DNA of 64,000 nt, taken from assembly GCA_018398995.1 (NCBI GenBank), contig CP073759.1, forward strand, positions 1,380,311-1,444,310. Reading direction: 5' to 3'. Under the pieces are notes generated by a model, which had not been told where the DNA came from, searched no databases, and worked only from the letters and a program-made list of their open reading frames with translations. The translations under genes were made by a program, and so were the position numbers. Every line of letters begins with the position of its first letter. The first letter of the stretch is position 1. Origin of the DNA: Methylophilaceae bacterium. Lineage in GTDB: Bacteria > Pseudomonadota > Gammaproteobacteria > Burkholderiales > Methylophilaceae. Of the stretch, positions 46,902 through 57,200 are shown piece by piece.

Positions 46902-48398
46902 TTATTTTACGTTGAGTAGTTTTCTAGTGAGTGTAGGCTTAAATACTTCAAGCCATGGCTTTTTTTCAATATTTTTTTTAGTTTTTGAACTGAAGGTCGC
47001 ATTGTTTACGCTAGGAATGGTAGATTGATTCATAATAATATTGAAGTCGAATTTCTTTTGCTCTTGCTCAATCGGTACATCACGGCTAAAAAATTTGGAC
47101 ATATCTAGCTGCTTAGCCTGTAGTTGACCAGTTAAAATCAATAGGTGTATGGACATTAATTCTAATGGATATTCCACATCGGTGTAAGCATAATATGCCA
47201 CTGCCTTTTCTCGTTGGGCATTGAGCACTTCTAACCAATTTTTCTTACCCACTTGAAACTGGCGTAAGTAGGATTCTATGACTTCATCCGCCCCCATCAC
47301 CGATGCACGGACCTGTTTTGCTTGAGATAGTAGTGCATTTCTTTCAGACCAGACAGACTGCACCTCCTTTGCAACCCTTCGATCAAATGATTCAATCACA
47401 TTTAAAGCGGCATCTTTTGTTGCTTTTGCAGCGTTAATGTTAGAAAGGCTAGAAAGGCCAGCGCCAGGCGCAAGACGCAATCCCAAATATAATTGGTTGT
47501 TGTCTGGCGTAAAAAAGACTGTGCCCATGCGACGCTGATAACCAAGAACAACATTTGGCATAGCTTGCGAGCGGTTCAATTTAATTTCTTCTTCTGCAAT
47601 TGTCGCTTCAAATACAAGTCGAGCGCGCTCTGGAGAAAATGCTATGGCAGTCTCTAGAATTTCCGTAATAGTACCTATTTCTGTATTAAATCTACTGGGT
47701 CTTTCAATCTCTTCAACACGAAAGCCAGTTAGTTGTTCTAGCGTAATACGTGAAACCGCTACTTGATTTTCTAGCTGAATTCGTTCTGCGGTTGTTTGAC
47801 GTAAACGTGTTTCTGCTTGTATGAGATCTGCTTTAGGGCTAATTTCAGACTCCACACGTCTAGACATACTTTCAACCAAGCGAAGATGTTCTATCTCGTT
47901 TTGTAATGCTATTTTGAGCTTCGCTTCAAATCGTAAAACATCGAAATAAGCTGTGGCGGTTTCTAATAAAATTTTTTGCTCGGTATCGCCTAGAGACGCA
48001 CGAGCTGCTTCTAAAGTAGCTTCTGCTAAACCAATCTGACCGGTAATTCTTCCTCCTGTCCACAAAGGTTGCTCAATTCGGATAGTAGTATTGCTACCGC
48101 CAGTTTCCAGTGTATTAATATCTGTACTAAATGATGGAAATCGACCCCATTCAGCGCTATCAAGCAAATAGCCAGCCGATACTAAGGCATTTCTTTTGTT
48201 AACAATTTGGGGGTTATTACTAACAGCTTGAAGCAAAACTCCCTGAAGGGTCGCAAGCTCTGCATGACTTAATAAGCTATTGCAACATAACAGAAATGCG
48301 AAGAATATTCTTTTTTGTTTTAGGCAGTAATCCAAAATGTTCATATAGTTAGGTGTTAAATTGATGGTTAGTGTAAAAATAAATGGCAAATAAATCAT
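46902..48398 (-). CDS. TolC-family outer-membrane channel of the type I system
   Basis: A 498-aa outer-membrane efflux protein with the two internally repeated helical-barrel halves of the TolC family (TATAYFDVLRFEAKLKIALQN, VEYPLELMSIHLLILTGQL). The N-terminus MNILDYCLKQKRIFFAFLLCCNSLLSHAEL looks like a signal peptide, so the ATG at 48344 may be the true start rather than 48398; neither has a good ribosome binding site. The C-terminal about 70 residues are a polar extension beyond the usual barrel. First gene of the secretion operon. Confidence 0.9.
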   Translation of the reverse strand: MIYLPFIFTLTINLTPNYMNILDYCLKQKRIFFAFLLCCNSLLSHAELATLQGVLLQAVSNNPQIVNKRNALVSAGYLLDSAEWGRFPSFSTDINTLETGGSNTTIRIEQPLWTGGRITGQIGLAEATLEAARASLGDTEQKILLETATAYFDVLRFEAKLKIALQNEIEHLRLVESMSRRVESEISPKADLIQAETRLRQTTAERIQLENQVAVSRITLEQLTGFRVEEIERPSRFNTEIGTITEILETAIAFSPERARLVFEATIAEEEIKLNRSQAMPNVVLGYQRRMGTVFFTPDNNQLYLGLRLAPGAGLSSLSNINAAKATKDAALNVIESFDRRVAKEVQSVWSERNALLSQAKQVRASVMGADEVIESYLRQFQVGKKNWLEVLNAQREKAVAYYAYTDVEYPLELMSIHLLILTGQLQAKQLDMSKFFSRDVPIEQEQKKFDFNIIMNQSTIPSVNNATFSSKTKKNIEKKPWLEVFKPTLTRKLLNVK

Positions 48399-48655
48399 CT
48401 AGACCCAACTTTTTATGATTAATAAAATTCTGTTATATTAATAAAATAGAATGTATTTTATAATTGCTCTAGGTTTTGCTGTCAGTATAATGATCTAGAT
48501 AAATGGTTAAGTAAAGCCCATAGACGCATTAAAGCTACAATCCATTTTACTGCTATATGATACAATATTTTAATATCAGTCTAACATAACAAAAATTAGA
48601 GAAAAATTAATTACATAATATAATAATTGACCCTGCACCAATAACCGAGCCAAAC

Positions 48656-49483
48656 TTAAATAGAAATTTCGGCCTTAATAGCAATGGCATTTTGGGTTGA
48701 TTTCAAGTATTTTTGGGCGTATTCAGAAGGTGTCATCCAATCCAATGATGAGTGGGGTCGACTCTCGTTATACTCCCTGCGCCATGCTTCAATTTTGAAT
48801 TTTGCATCATCTAACGATAAAAACCAATGGCTATTTAAACACTCTTGCCTCAGGGGGCCATTAAATGATTCGATAAACGCATTGTCAGTTGGCTTGCCTG
48901 GTCTTGAGAAGTCCATTGTCACTTGGTTCTCATAAGCCCATTTATCTAAAGCTTTGGAAATAAACTCCGAGCCGTTATCAGTTTTTATAAACTTTGGACG
49001 TCCTCGCTTGAATGCCACATGCTGCATCACTTGAACCACATCTTCTCCTGTTAAACGCTGTCCTACATGAATCGCAAGACACTCATGGCTATATTGATCT
49101 ACCACTGTTAATGCCCGTAGCTTACGTCCGTCAAACAGATTATCTGCTACAAAGTCCATACTCCACACTTCATTCGGGTGTTGAGCAACATATTTTGGAA
49201 GTCGCTCCTGACACGATTTATGTCTGCGCGGACGTTTTAGCCTTAGTGATAGCCGCATTTCTTGATACAAACGATATACCCGTTTGTGATTGTCTTTCCA
49301 GCCCTCACGCTTGAGCATGACATGGACGCGTCTATATCCATAATGCCTACGTGTTTCCGTGATTTCTTTGATACGCATTTGTAAGGCACTGCTATCGCGT
49401 GCAATCGACTGATAGTGCCAACTGCTGCGTGATAAACCTATTAGGCTACAAATTTTACGCTGACTGGCACCAAATCGTGCCAT
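48656..49483 (-). CDS. IS3-family transposase OrfB (element D)
   Basis: A 275-aa protein with HTH_21 ([18 protein letters not shown]) and rve core: Asp in [15 protein letters not shown], Asp in [20 protein letters not shown], Glu in [17 protein letters not shown], the IS407-type signature, and the C-terminal [16 protein letters not shown]. All DDE residues are present. Confidence 0.92.
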   Translation of the reverse strand: MARFGASQRKICSLIGLSRSSWHYQSIARDSSALQMRIKEITETRRHYGYRRVHVMLKREGWKDNHKRVYRLYQEMRLSLRLKRPRRHKSCQERLPKYVAQHPNEVWSMDFVADNLFDGRKLRALTVVDQYSHECLAIHVGQRLTGEDVVQVMQHVAFKRGRPKFIKTDNGSEFISKALDKWAYENQVTMDFSRPGKPTDNAFIESFNGPLRQECLNSHWFLSLDDAKFKIEAWRREYNESRPHSSLDWMTPSEYAQKYLKSTQNAIAIKAEISI

Positions 49484-49518
49484 TAAATCAGCGATTAATC
49501 CTAGCTTACGGTCGGGCG

Positions 49519-49785
49519 TTAAAGCTTTTTTGATAAGACATCCTGTAGCATCGCTTTATCTAATGATAGGTCAGCTACTAAACGCTTCAGCTTACTATTC
49601 TCTTCCTCCAGTTGTTTGAGTCGCCTGAGTTCAGATGGGCCTAATCCACCATACTTCTGTTTCCAATTGTAAAAAGTCGCTTCGCTGATGCCCATCTTGC
49701 GGCTTACTTCTTCAACAGATACACCCAATTCATTTTGTTTAAGTGCAAATGCAATTTGCTCCTTGGTAAATCTCGACTTCTTCAT
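49519..49785 (-). CDS. IS3-family transposase OrfA (element D)
   Basis: An 88-aa Orf[47 protein letters not shown] followed by a zipper [20 protein letters not shown]. It ends at a TCA-AAA-AAG slippery site (A6-G, 49525-49531), so the active transposase should be made by -1 frameshifting into orfB. Confidence 0.92.
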   Translation of the reverse strand: MKKSRFTKEQIAFALKQNELGVSVEEVSRKMGISEATFYNWKQKYGGLGPSELRRLKQLEEENSKLKRLVADLSLDKAMLQDVLSKKL

Positions 49786-49857
49786 GCCGCGTCTCCTTTA
49801 ATATGGCATTAATATAATCGAAAATTCTACTTTTAAACGGCCCGAAATATTGGTGTA

Positions 49858-50393
49858 GGTTCACATTTAGGCTTTGGTTAAAATATATTAGTATTTTAGA
49901 TAGTTGGCTTCGTCACTGCCTTAAAAGTATGGGTGTTGAAAAGTAAGAATTGAAGAGCACAGAACAGCAACGCATGCGCTAATTAGAAAAGCTGGTTTCT
50001 AATTCGACTTCATTCAACGAGGTGCCAAAAAAGCCGCATGTTTACTTCATTAACAACCAAGGCTGATAAAGTAGACATTCATGGAACAACTCATCACGCA
50101 ATACCGGGTTGAATCGCTGTGCGAAGCATTGATTTTCAGCTCTAGCGGCTATCGAGATTGGCTTTATCGTCCAGTAAATGCATATAAATAGACTACGATT
50201 TTGTATCCGCTTAGAGTATTTTGCGCCTGACATCTTCACACGCCGGCTCATTCCATTAAAATGAGAATGATGTAATGACCTAACAATCTGTTGCGAAAGA
50301 ATTGACAGATGGAACTAACTATTAAATGATTTACACAAAAAATTTTATTCAATATATAATGTTATACAAATATTTATTTTTTAGGTTCGCACA
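49858..50393. other. Upstream region of the adhesin gene
   Basis: No intact gene. A minus-strand stretch around 50042-50251 has faint transposase-like character but is not supportable as a gene. A possible promoter is TTGACA at 50302-50307 with AATGAT at 50325-50330 (17-base spacer), about 65 bases before the adhesin ATG. Confidence 0.45.
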
Positions 50394-51635
50394 ATGTTTG
50401 ATTATATTAAATTACTTGCAACAAAACTTCTCGACATTTCTTCTAGCTCGAATGATGTTACATCAAACATATCAACCCAAAACTATGAGGTTGGTGATTT
50501 AACTCCAGCTAAAAATCCAAAGAAAATAACAGCTAAAGAACCTATTAAATATAATCAGCATCCAAAAGGGTCGGAAGATGGTCTAATAGATCAAATTTTT
50601 GATTCAGAGATTATATTGTTAGCAGAAGCAGAAAATGCAATGACAGCGGATACAGCTAGTGACAATGTTAAAGAAGAAGAAAATGAGGATGATGAAAATG
50701 AGGGTGTTGAGTCCGACTCATCTACGTCTTATGGTTTATTAGGCTTGGGTGCTCTTGGGGTTGTTGGTATAGGCGCTGCTGCTGGCGGCGGAGGCGGAGG
50801 CGGAGGCGGCTCTAGTCCATCACCTTCCGATACGATTGCACCGACAGTGACCTCGATTACGGTTGCTGACTCGAGCCTGATAATTGGTGAAACGACGACT
50901 GTGACGGTAGTTTTTTCGGAGGCGATTGCTCCTGAATCGCTGGTATTGCAAGATTTTTCTGCTGAGAATGGTGTGCTAAGCGATCTGTCGGTAGCGGAAG
51001 ATCGTTTGTCTGCGACCTTAACGCTAACACCGGATGCTACTATTGAAGATACTGCGAATGTTGTTAGTCTGACGGGTGCAAACTTTACTGATGCTGCGGG
51101 CAATTTGGGCACAGGTACGGGTACCTCAAATAGCTATGCTGTGGACACTGTATCACCTACGATGAATTCGGCTGTGGTGTCTTCGAACGGTTTGAGTATA
51201 GTCATTACATACAGCGAGTTAGTTGGTGGTACACTGGAGCCCGCTGACTATGCTGTGACAATCGATGGTCAAGCTTACTCTGGGACCATTGATGCTGCAG
51301 TTATTGGAACTGATTCTGACGCTAATAAGGTTACGCTAACATTGTCTTCTCCGATTCAATCTGGTAGCGTAGTGACTAACCTGATTTATACAGCTAATGC
51401 AGGTGCGGTTAACTCGGTTACTGATGTTGTCGGTAATCCAGCTGCATCTCAAACGTTGTCTTCAGTTTCTAATGGATCTAGTGCCGATACGATTGCACCG
51501 ACAGTGACCTCGATTACGGTTGCTGACTCGAGCCTGATAATTGGTGAAACGACGACTGTGACGGTAGTTTTTCGGAGGCGATTGCTCCTGAATCGCTGGT
51601 ATTGCAAGATTTTTCTGCTGAGAATGGTGTGCTAA
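50394..51635 (+). CDS. Giant type I-secreted adhesin, N-terminal segment
   Basis: Start of a large repetitive surface adhesin. Residues 1-115 are an acidic N-terminal region without a signal peptide, as in T1SS cargo; GLLGLGALGVVGIGAAAGGGGGGGGG (114-139) is a glycine-rich linker that contains AAAG (128-131), a tetrapeptide compatible with LapG-type retention-module cleavage. Then follow Ig-like domains in a 219-aa repeat (SDTIAPTVTSITVADSSLI... and SPTMNSAVVSSNGLSIVITYSE...). In the second repeat a T6 run is reduced to T5 (about 51562-51566), which shifts the frame; the native protein continues in the next frames. Confidence 0.85.
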   Translation: MFDYIKLLATKLLDISSSSNDVTSNISTQNYEVGDLTPAKNPKKITAKEPIKYNQHPKGSEDGLIDQIFDSEIILLAEAENAMTADTASDNVKEEENEDDENEGVESDSSTSYGLLGLGALGVVGIGAAAGGGGGGGGGSSPSPSDTIAPTVTSITVADSSLIIGETTTVTVVFSEAIAPESLVLQDFSAENGVLSDLSVAEDRLSATLTLTPDATIEDTANVVSLTGANFTDAAGNLGTGTGTSNSYAVDTVSPTMNSAVVSSNGLSIVITYSELVGGTLEPADYAVTIDGQAYSGTIDAAVIGTDSDANKVTLTLSSPIQSGSVVTNLIYTANAGAVNSVTDVVGNPAASQTLSSVSNGSSADTIAPTVTSITVADSSLIIGETTTVTVVFRRRLLLNRWYCKIFLLRMVC

Positions 51636-52948
51636 GCGATCTGTCGGTAGCGGAAGATCGTTTGTCTGCGACCTTAACGCTAACACCGGATGCTACTATT
51701 GAAGATACTGCGAATGTTGTTAGTCTGACGGGTGCAAACTTTACTGATGCTGCGGGCAATTTGGGCACAGGTACGGGTACCTCAAATAGCTATGCTGTGG
51801 ACACTGTATCACCTACGATGAATTCGGCTGTGGTGTCTTCGAACGGTTTGAGTATAGTCATTACATACAGCGAGTTAGTTGGTGGTACACTGGAGCCCGC
51901 TGACTATGCTGTGACAATCGATGGTCAAGCTTACTCTGGGACCATTGATGCTGCAGTTATTGGAACTGATTCTGACGCTAATAAGGTTACGCTAACATTG
52001 TCTTCTCCGATTCAATCTGGTAGCGTAGTGACTAACCTGATTTATACAGCTAATGCAGGTGCGGTTAACTCGGTTACTGATGTTGTCGGTAATCCAGCTG
52101 CATCTCAAACGTTGTCTTCAGTTTCTAATGGATCTAGTGCCGATACGATTGCACCGACAGTGACCTCGATTACGGTTGCTGACTCGAGCCTGATAATTGG
52201 TGAAACGACGACTGTGACGGTAGTTTTTTCGGAGGCGATTGCTCCTGAATCGCTGGTATTGCAAGATTTTTCTGCTGAGAATGGTGTGCTAAGCGATCTG
52301 TCGGTAGCGGAAGATCGTTTGTCTGCGACCTTAACGCTAACACCGGATGCTACTATTGAAGATACTGCGAATGTTGTTAGTCTGACGGGTGCAAACTTTA
52401 CTGATGCTGCGGGCAATTTGGGCACAGGTACGGGTACCTCAAATAGCTATGCTGTGGACACTGTATCACCTACGATGAATTCGGCTGTGGTGTCTTCGAA
52501 CGGTTTGAGTATAGTCATTACATACAGCGAGTTAGTTGGTGGTACACTGGAGCCCGCTGACTATGCTGTGACAATCGATGGTCAAGCTTACTCTGGGACC
52601 ATTGATGCTGCAGTTATTGGAACTGATTCTGACGCTAATAAGGTTACGCTAACATTGTCTTCTCCGATTCAATCTGGTAGCGTAGTGACTAACCTGATTT
52701 ATACAGCTAATGCAGGTGCGGTTAACTCGGTTACTGATGTTGTCGGTAATCCAGCTGCATCTCAAACGTTGTCTTCAGTTTCTAATGGATCTAGTGCCGA
52801 TACGATTGCACCGACAGTGACCTCGATTACGGTTGCTGACTCGAGCCTGATAATTGGTGAAACGACGACTGTGACGGTAGTTTTTCGGAGGCGATTGCTC
52901 CTGAATCGCTGGTATTGCAAGATTTTTCTGCTGAGAATGGTGTGCTAA
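51602..52948 (+). CDS. Giant adhesin, repeat segment in second frame
   Basis: Continuation of the adhesin after the first -1 shift: rest of repeat 2, all of repeat 3 (which keeps T6 and so stays in frame) and the first part of repeat 4, where another T5 run breaks the frame. The TTG at 51602 is only the first start-like codon in this frame; there is no ribosome binding site and no reason to think translation begins here. Confidence 0.6.
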   Translation: MQDFSAENGVLSDLSVAEDRLSATLTLTPDATIEDTANVVSLTGANFTDAAGNLGTGTGTSNSYAVDTVSPTMNSAVVSSNGLSIVITYSELVGGTLEPADYAVTIDGQAYSGTIDAAVIGTDSDANKVTLTLSSPIQSGSVVTNLIYTANAGAVNSVTDVVGNPAASQTLSSVSNGSSADTIAPTVTSITVADSSLIIGETTTVTVVFSEAIAPESLVLQDFSAENGVLSDLSVAEDRLSATLTLTPDATIEDTANVVSLTGANFTDAAGNLGTGTGTSNSYAVDTVSPTMNSAVVSSNGLSIVITYSELVGGTLEPADYAVTIDGQAYSGTIDAAVIGTDSDANKVTLTLSSPIQSGSVVTNLIYTANAGAVNSVTDVVGNPAASQTLSSVSNGSSADTIAPTVTSITVADSSLIIGETTTVTVVFRRRLLLNRWYCKIFLLRMVC

Positions 52949-53604
52949 GCGATCTGTCGGTAGCGGAAGATCGTTTGTCTGCGACCTTAACGCTAACACC
53001 GGATGCTACTATTGAAGATACTGCGAATGTTGTTAGTCTGACGGGTGCAAACTTTACTGATGCTGCGGGCAATTTGGGCACAGGTACGGGTACCTCAAAT
53101 AGCTATGCTGTGGACACTGTATCACCTACGATGAATTCGGCTGTGGTGTCTTCGAACGGTTTGAGTATAGTCATTACATACAGCGAGTTAGTTGGTGGTA
53201 CACTGGAGCCCGCTGACTATGCTGTGACAATCGATGGTCAAGCTTACTCTGGGACCATTGATGCTGCAGTTATTGGAACTGATTCTGACGCTAATAAGGT
53301 TACGCTAACATTGTCTTCTCCGATTCAATCTGGTAGCGTAGTGACTAACCTGATTTATACAGCTAATGCAGGTGCGGTTAACTCGGTTACTGATGTTGTC
53401 GGTAATCCAGCTGCATCTCAAACGTTGTCTTCAGTTTCTAATGGATCTAGTGCCGATACGATTGCACCGACAGTGACCTCGATTACGGTTGCTGACTCGA
53501 GCCTGATAATTGGTGAAACGACGACTGTGACGGTAGTTTTTCGGAGGCGATTGCTCCTGAATCGCTGGTATTGCAAGATTTTTCTGCTGAGAATGGTGTG
53601 CTAA
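52915..53604 (+). CDS. Giant adhesin, repeat segment in third frame
   Basis: Rest of repeat 4 and first part of repeat 5 of the 219-aa unit, between two T5 contractions. Same sequence as the neighbouring repeats; not an independent gene. Confidence 0.55.
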   Translation: MQDFSAENGVLSDLSVAEDRLSATLTLTPDATIEDTANVVSLTGANFTDAAGNLGTGTGTSNSYAVDTVSPTMNSAVVSSNGLSIVITYSELVGGTLEPADYAVTIDGQAYSGTIDAAVIGTDSDANKVTLTLSSPIQSGSVVTNLIYTANAGAVNSVTDVVGNPAASQTLSSVSNGSSADTIAPTVTSITVADSSLIIGETTTVTVVFRRRLLLNRWYCKIFLLRMVC

Positions 53605-54260
53605 GCGATCTGTCGGTAGCGGAAGATCGTTTGTCTGCGACCTTAACGCTAACACCGGATGCTACTATTGAAGATACTGCGAATGTTGTTAGTCTGACGG
53701 GTGCAAACTTTACTGATGCTGCGGGCAATTTGGGCACAGGTACGGGTACCTCAAATAGCTATGCTGTGGACACTGTATCACCTACGATGAATTCGGCTGT
53801 GGTGTCTTCGAACGGTTTGAGTATAGTCATTACATACAGCGAGTTAGTTGGTGGTACACTGGAGCCCGCTGACTATGCTGTGACAATCGATGGTCAAGCT
53901 TACTCTGGGACCATTGATGCTGCAGTTATTGGAACTGATTCTGACGCTAATAAGGTTACGCTAACATTGTCTTCTCCGATTCAATCTGGTAGCGTAGTGA
54001 CTAACCTGATTTATACAGCTAATGCAGGTGCGGTTAACTCGGTTACTGATGTTGTCGGTAATCCAGCTGCATCTCAAACGTTGTCTTCAGTTTCTAATGG
54101 ATCTAGTGCCGATACGATTGCACCGACAGTGACCTCGATTACGGTTGCTGACTCGAGCCTGATAATTGGTGAAACGACGACTGTGACGGTAGTTTTTCGG
54201 AGGCGATTGCTCCTGAATCGCTGGTATTGCAAGATTTTTCTGCTGAGAATGGTGTGCTAA
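53571..54260 (+). CDS. Giant adhesin, repeat segment in first frame again
   Basis: Rest of repeat 5 and first part of repeat 6, again ended by a T5 run. Reading through all four contractions needs four single-base insertions. Confidence 0.55.
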   Translation: MQDFSAENGVLSDLSVAEDRLSATLTLTPDATIEDTANVVSLTGANFTDAAGNLGTGTGTSNSYAVDTVSPTMNSAVVSSNGLSIVITYSELVGGTLEPADYAVTIDGQAYSGTIDAAVIGTDSDANKVTLTLSSPIQSGSVVTNLIYTANAGAVNSVTDVVGNPAASQTLSSVSNGSSADTIAPTVTSITVADSSLIIGETTTVTVVFRRRLLLNRWYCKIFLLRMVC

Positions 54261-57200
54261 GCGATCTGTCGGTAGCGGAAGATCGTTTGTCTGCGACCTT
54301 AACGCTAACACCGGATGCTACTATTGAAGATACTGCGAATGTTGTTAGTCTGACGGGTGCAAACTTTACTGATGCTGCGGGCAATTTGGGCACAGGTACG
54401 GGTACCTCAAATAGCTATGCTGTGGACACTGTATCACCGACTGTTGCAATTACGGTTGTGGATCTCAGTAATCAAATTTCTCCAATTATAACTGGTACAG
54501 CCGAGGCTGATTCAGTTGTTACCTTAACAATTTCCGGAGCTACCTATTCCGCCATTACCTCTAACTTTGGTGTCTGGTCTGTAAATACGTCGGAGATACC
54601 ACCAACTTCTGGCTCTTTAAACGTAATATTTGGTGGGAACAATACCTTAACAGCAATCTCAACTGATGCGGCCGGAAATCAAAGCAATCCCTTTAGTCAA
54701 TCTTTCCATTTGGCGGCAGCGGAAACTACTTCTGTTGCTCAAGGATTGAACTTCATCATAAATGCTGATGATGCTGATAATGCAATTTTTGATGGTCCAG
54801 GATCATTAGAGATGCTAGGCAGTCCTAATTCTCAGGTGTTAAATATTTTTAATAACGGGGGGTCTATAATCGAAACAGGTTTCGGGGCGGATCAGATTAA
54901 TCTCGGAGAAGATAGCGGAGAAGATAGAATTGTAATTGGAACTGAAAACGTAGATATTAACTTTTTAGTAGACAATGTAGTGCTTGGTGAAGATTCTCAG
55001 ATTGCTGCAAGAGCCTATACGCAATTGAACCAAAACATTTTAGCTGGTGGAGAAGATGAAGATGTTACGATCGCAATAACTAGGATTAATTCATCTCTTG
55101 GTATTGACGACACGCAGGTGATGGCGTTTTTGGGTTCGACACCTGCGACGCTTGCGGGAGCGACTGATCAGCAGGCATTGCTTGCAACCTCGGTGGCAAA
55201 CGTTACGCTGGGTGCGACGAATCAAGATGCGGTGCAGGCAACTTCAGTAGCTAATGTTACGGCTGGGGCTACTAATCAAGATGCGGTGCAGGCAACCTCA
55301 GTGGCCAATGTTACCTTGGGTGCGACTAACCAGGATGCAGTGCAGGCAACTTCGGTAGCCAATGTGACGGCCGGTGCGTCAGATAACCAAGAGGCGTCAC
55401 GTGCTTCTTCAGTGGCCAACGTTACTTTGGGAGCTACTAACCAAGATGCAGTGCAGGCAACTTCGGTCGCTAATGTTACGGCTGGGGCTACTAACCAAGA
55501 TGCGGTTCAGGCAACTTCGGTCGCTAATGTTACGGCTGGGGCTACTAACCAAGATGCGGTTCAGGCAACTTCGGTCGCCAATGTCACAGCTGGAGCTACT
55601 AATCAGGATGCGGTGCAGGCAACTTCGGTAGCGAATGTTGCTGCGGGTTCGGATGGCACTCAAACAGCAACTTATGTTCTTGATACTGCAGCAGGCGTTA
55701 GTGATCAGCAGAGGAGTTTTGTGTCGATCTCGGGTGTTGTTGAGGCCGGGGACGTATTTAGTATTACGATTGATGCAGTAACTTTCTCTTATACGGCGAT
55801 TGCTGGCGATGGGTTAAACAACATTCGTGACGCATTAATTGACAGAATAAACAATGACAGTCCAGGAGTGGTGCCGGTAACTGCATCATCTCCAGGTGGT
55901 TTAGGGCAGATCGAGCTGCTTGCAGATGCGGATAATACGCCTTTTACTGGCAGTGCTGTGGCAACGAATAGTGCGGCGGTAGAGCAGGTTGATACGGTGA
56001 CGATTAGTAACATTGAGGAGGGTGATTCATTTACGATCACCGTCAACGGCACAGCCTTTACGTATACGGCTACTGCAGGTGATGCGAATGAGGATGCGGT
56101 TCGCGATGGATTGATCGGACTGATTAATGCCAACACGTCGTTGCCTGTAACGGCGACGGCGGCAACGGGCGGTGCTGGTGTTGTGACGCTGACGGCAGAC
56201 TCTCCGGGCACAGCCTTTACGGCAACGGCAACGGATAGTAACCGTGCGGCGTTAGAGCAGGTTGATACGGTGACGATTAGTAACATTGAGGAGGGTGATT
56301 CATTTACGATCACCGTCAACGGCACAGCCTTTACGTATACGGCTACGGCAGGTGATGCGAATGAGGATGCGGTTCGCGATGGATTGATCGGACTGATTAA
56401 TGCCAACACGTCGTTGCCTGTAACGGCGACGGCGGCAACGGGCGGTGCTGGTGTTGTGACGCTGACGGCAGACTCTCCGGGCACAGCCTTTACGGCAACG
56501 GCAACGGATAGTAACCGTGCGGCGTTAGAGCAGGTTGATACGGTGACGATTAGTAACATTGAGGAGGGTGATTCATTTACGATCACCGTCAACGGCACAG
56601 CCTTTACGTATACGGCTACTGCAGGTGATGCGAATGAGGATGCGGTTCGCGATGGATTGATCGGACTGATTAATGCCAACACGTCGTTGCCTGTAACGGC
56701 GACGGCGGCAACGGGCGGTGCTGGTGTTGTGACGCTGACGGCAGACTCTCCGGGCACAGCCTTTACGGCAACGGCAACGGATAGTAACCGTGCGGCGTTA
56801 GAGCAGGTTGATACGGTGACGATTAGTAACATTGAGGAGGGTGATTCATTTACGATCACCGTCAACGGCACAGCCTTTACGTATACGGCTACGGCAGGTG
56901 ATGCGAATGAGGATGCGGTTCGCGATGGATTGATCGGACTGATTAATGCCAACACGTCGTTGCCTGTAACGGCGACGGCGGCAACGGGCGGTGCTGGTGT
57001 TGTGACGCTGACGGCAGACTCTCCGGGCACAGCCTTTACGGCAACGGCAACGGATAGTAACCGTGCGGCGTTAGAGCAGGTTGATACGGTGACGATTAGT
57101 AACATTGAGGAGGGTGATTCATTTACGATCACCGTCAACGGCACAGCCTTTACGTATACGGCTACTGCAGGTGATGCGAATGAGGATGCGGTTCGCGATG

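Larger units (their letters stand above)
48634..49857 (-). mobile_element. IS3-family element D (IS407-like), intact
   Basis: Contains complete orfA and orfB with imperfect terminal repeats (TGCACCAATAACCGAGCC at the left against TACACCAATATTTCGGGCC read inward from the right). It lies between the secretion operon and the adhesin gene and so may separate or supply regulatory sequence. Exact ends are estimated. Confidence 0.8.
50829..54437 (+). repeat. Five and a half 219-aa (657-bp) tandem repeats
   Basis: Units start at 50829, 51486, 52142, 52799, 53455 and 54111. Spacing is 657 bases when the T run in GGTAGTTTTTTCGG has six T and 656 when it has five. T6 occurs in units 1 and 3, T5 in units 2, 4, 5 and 6. 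Otherwise the units appear identical. Confidence 0.92.

Noticed and set aside
50042-50251. 69-codon minus-strand frame upstream of the adhesin
   Set aside because: Faint resemblance to a transposase C-terminus only; no start signal and no recognisable domain.
55190-55624. Tandem 54-bp repeats resembling a CRISPR array
   Set aside because: Repeats are directly contiguous without spacers, multiples of three, and encode SVANVT units inside the adhesin frame.
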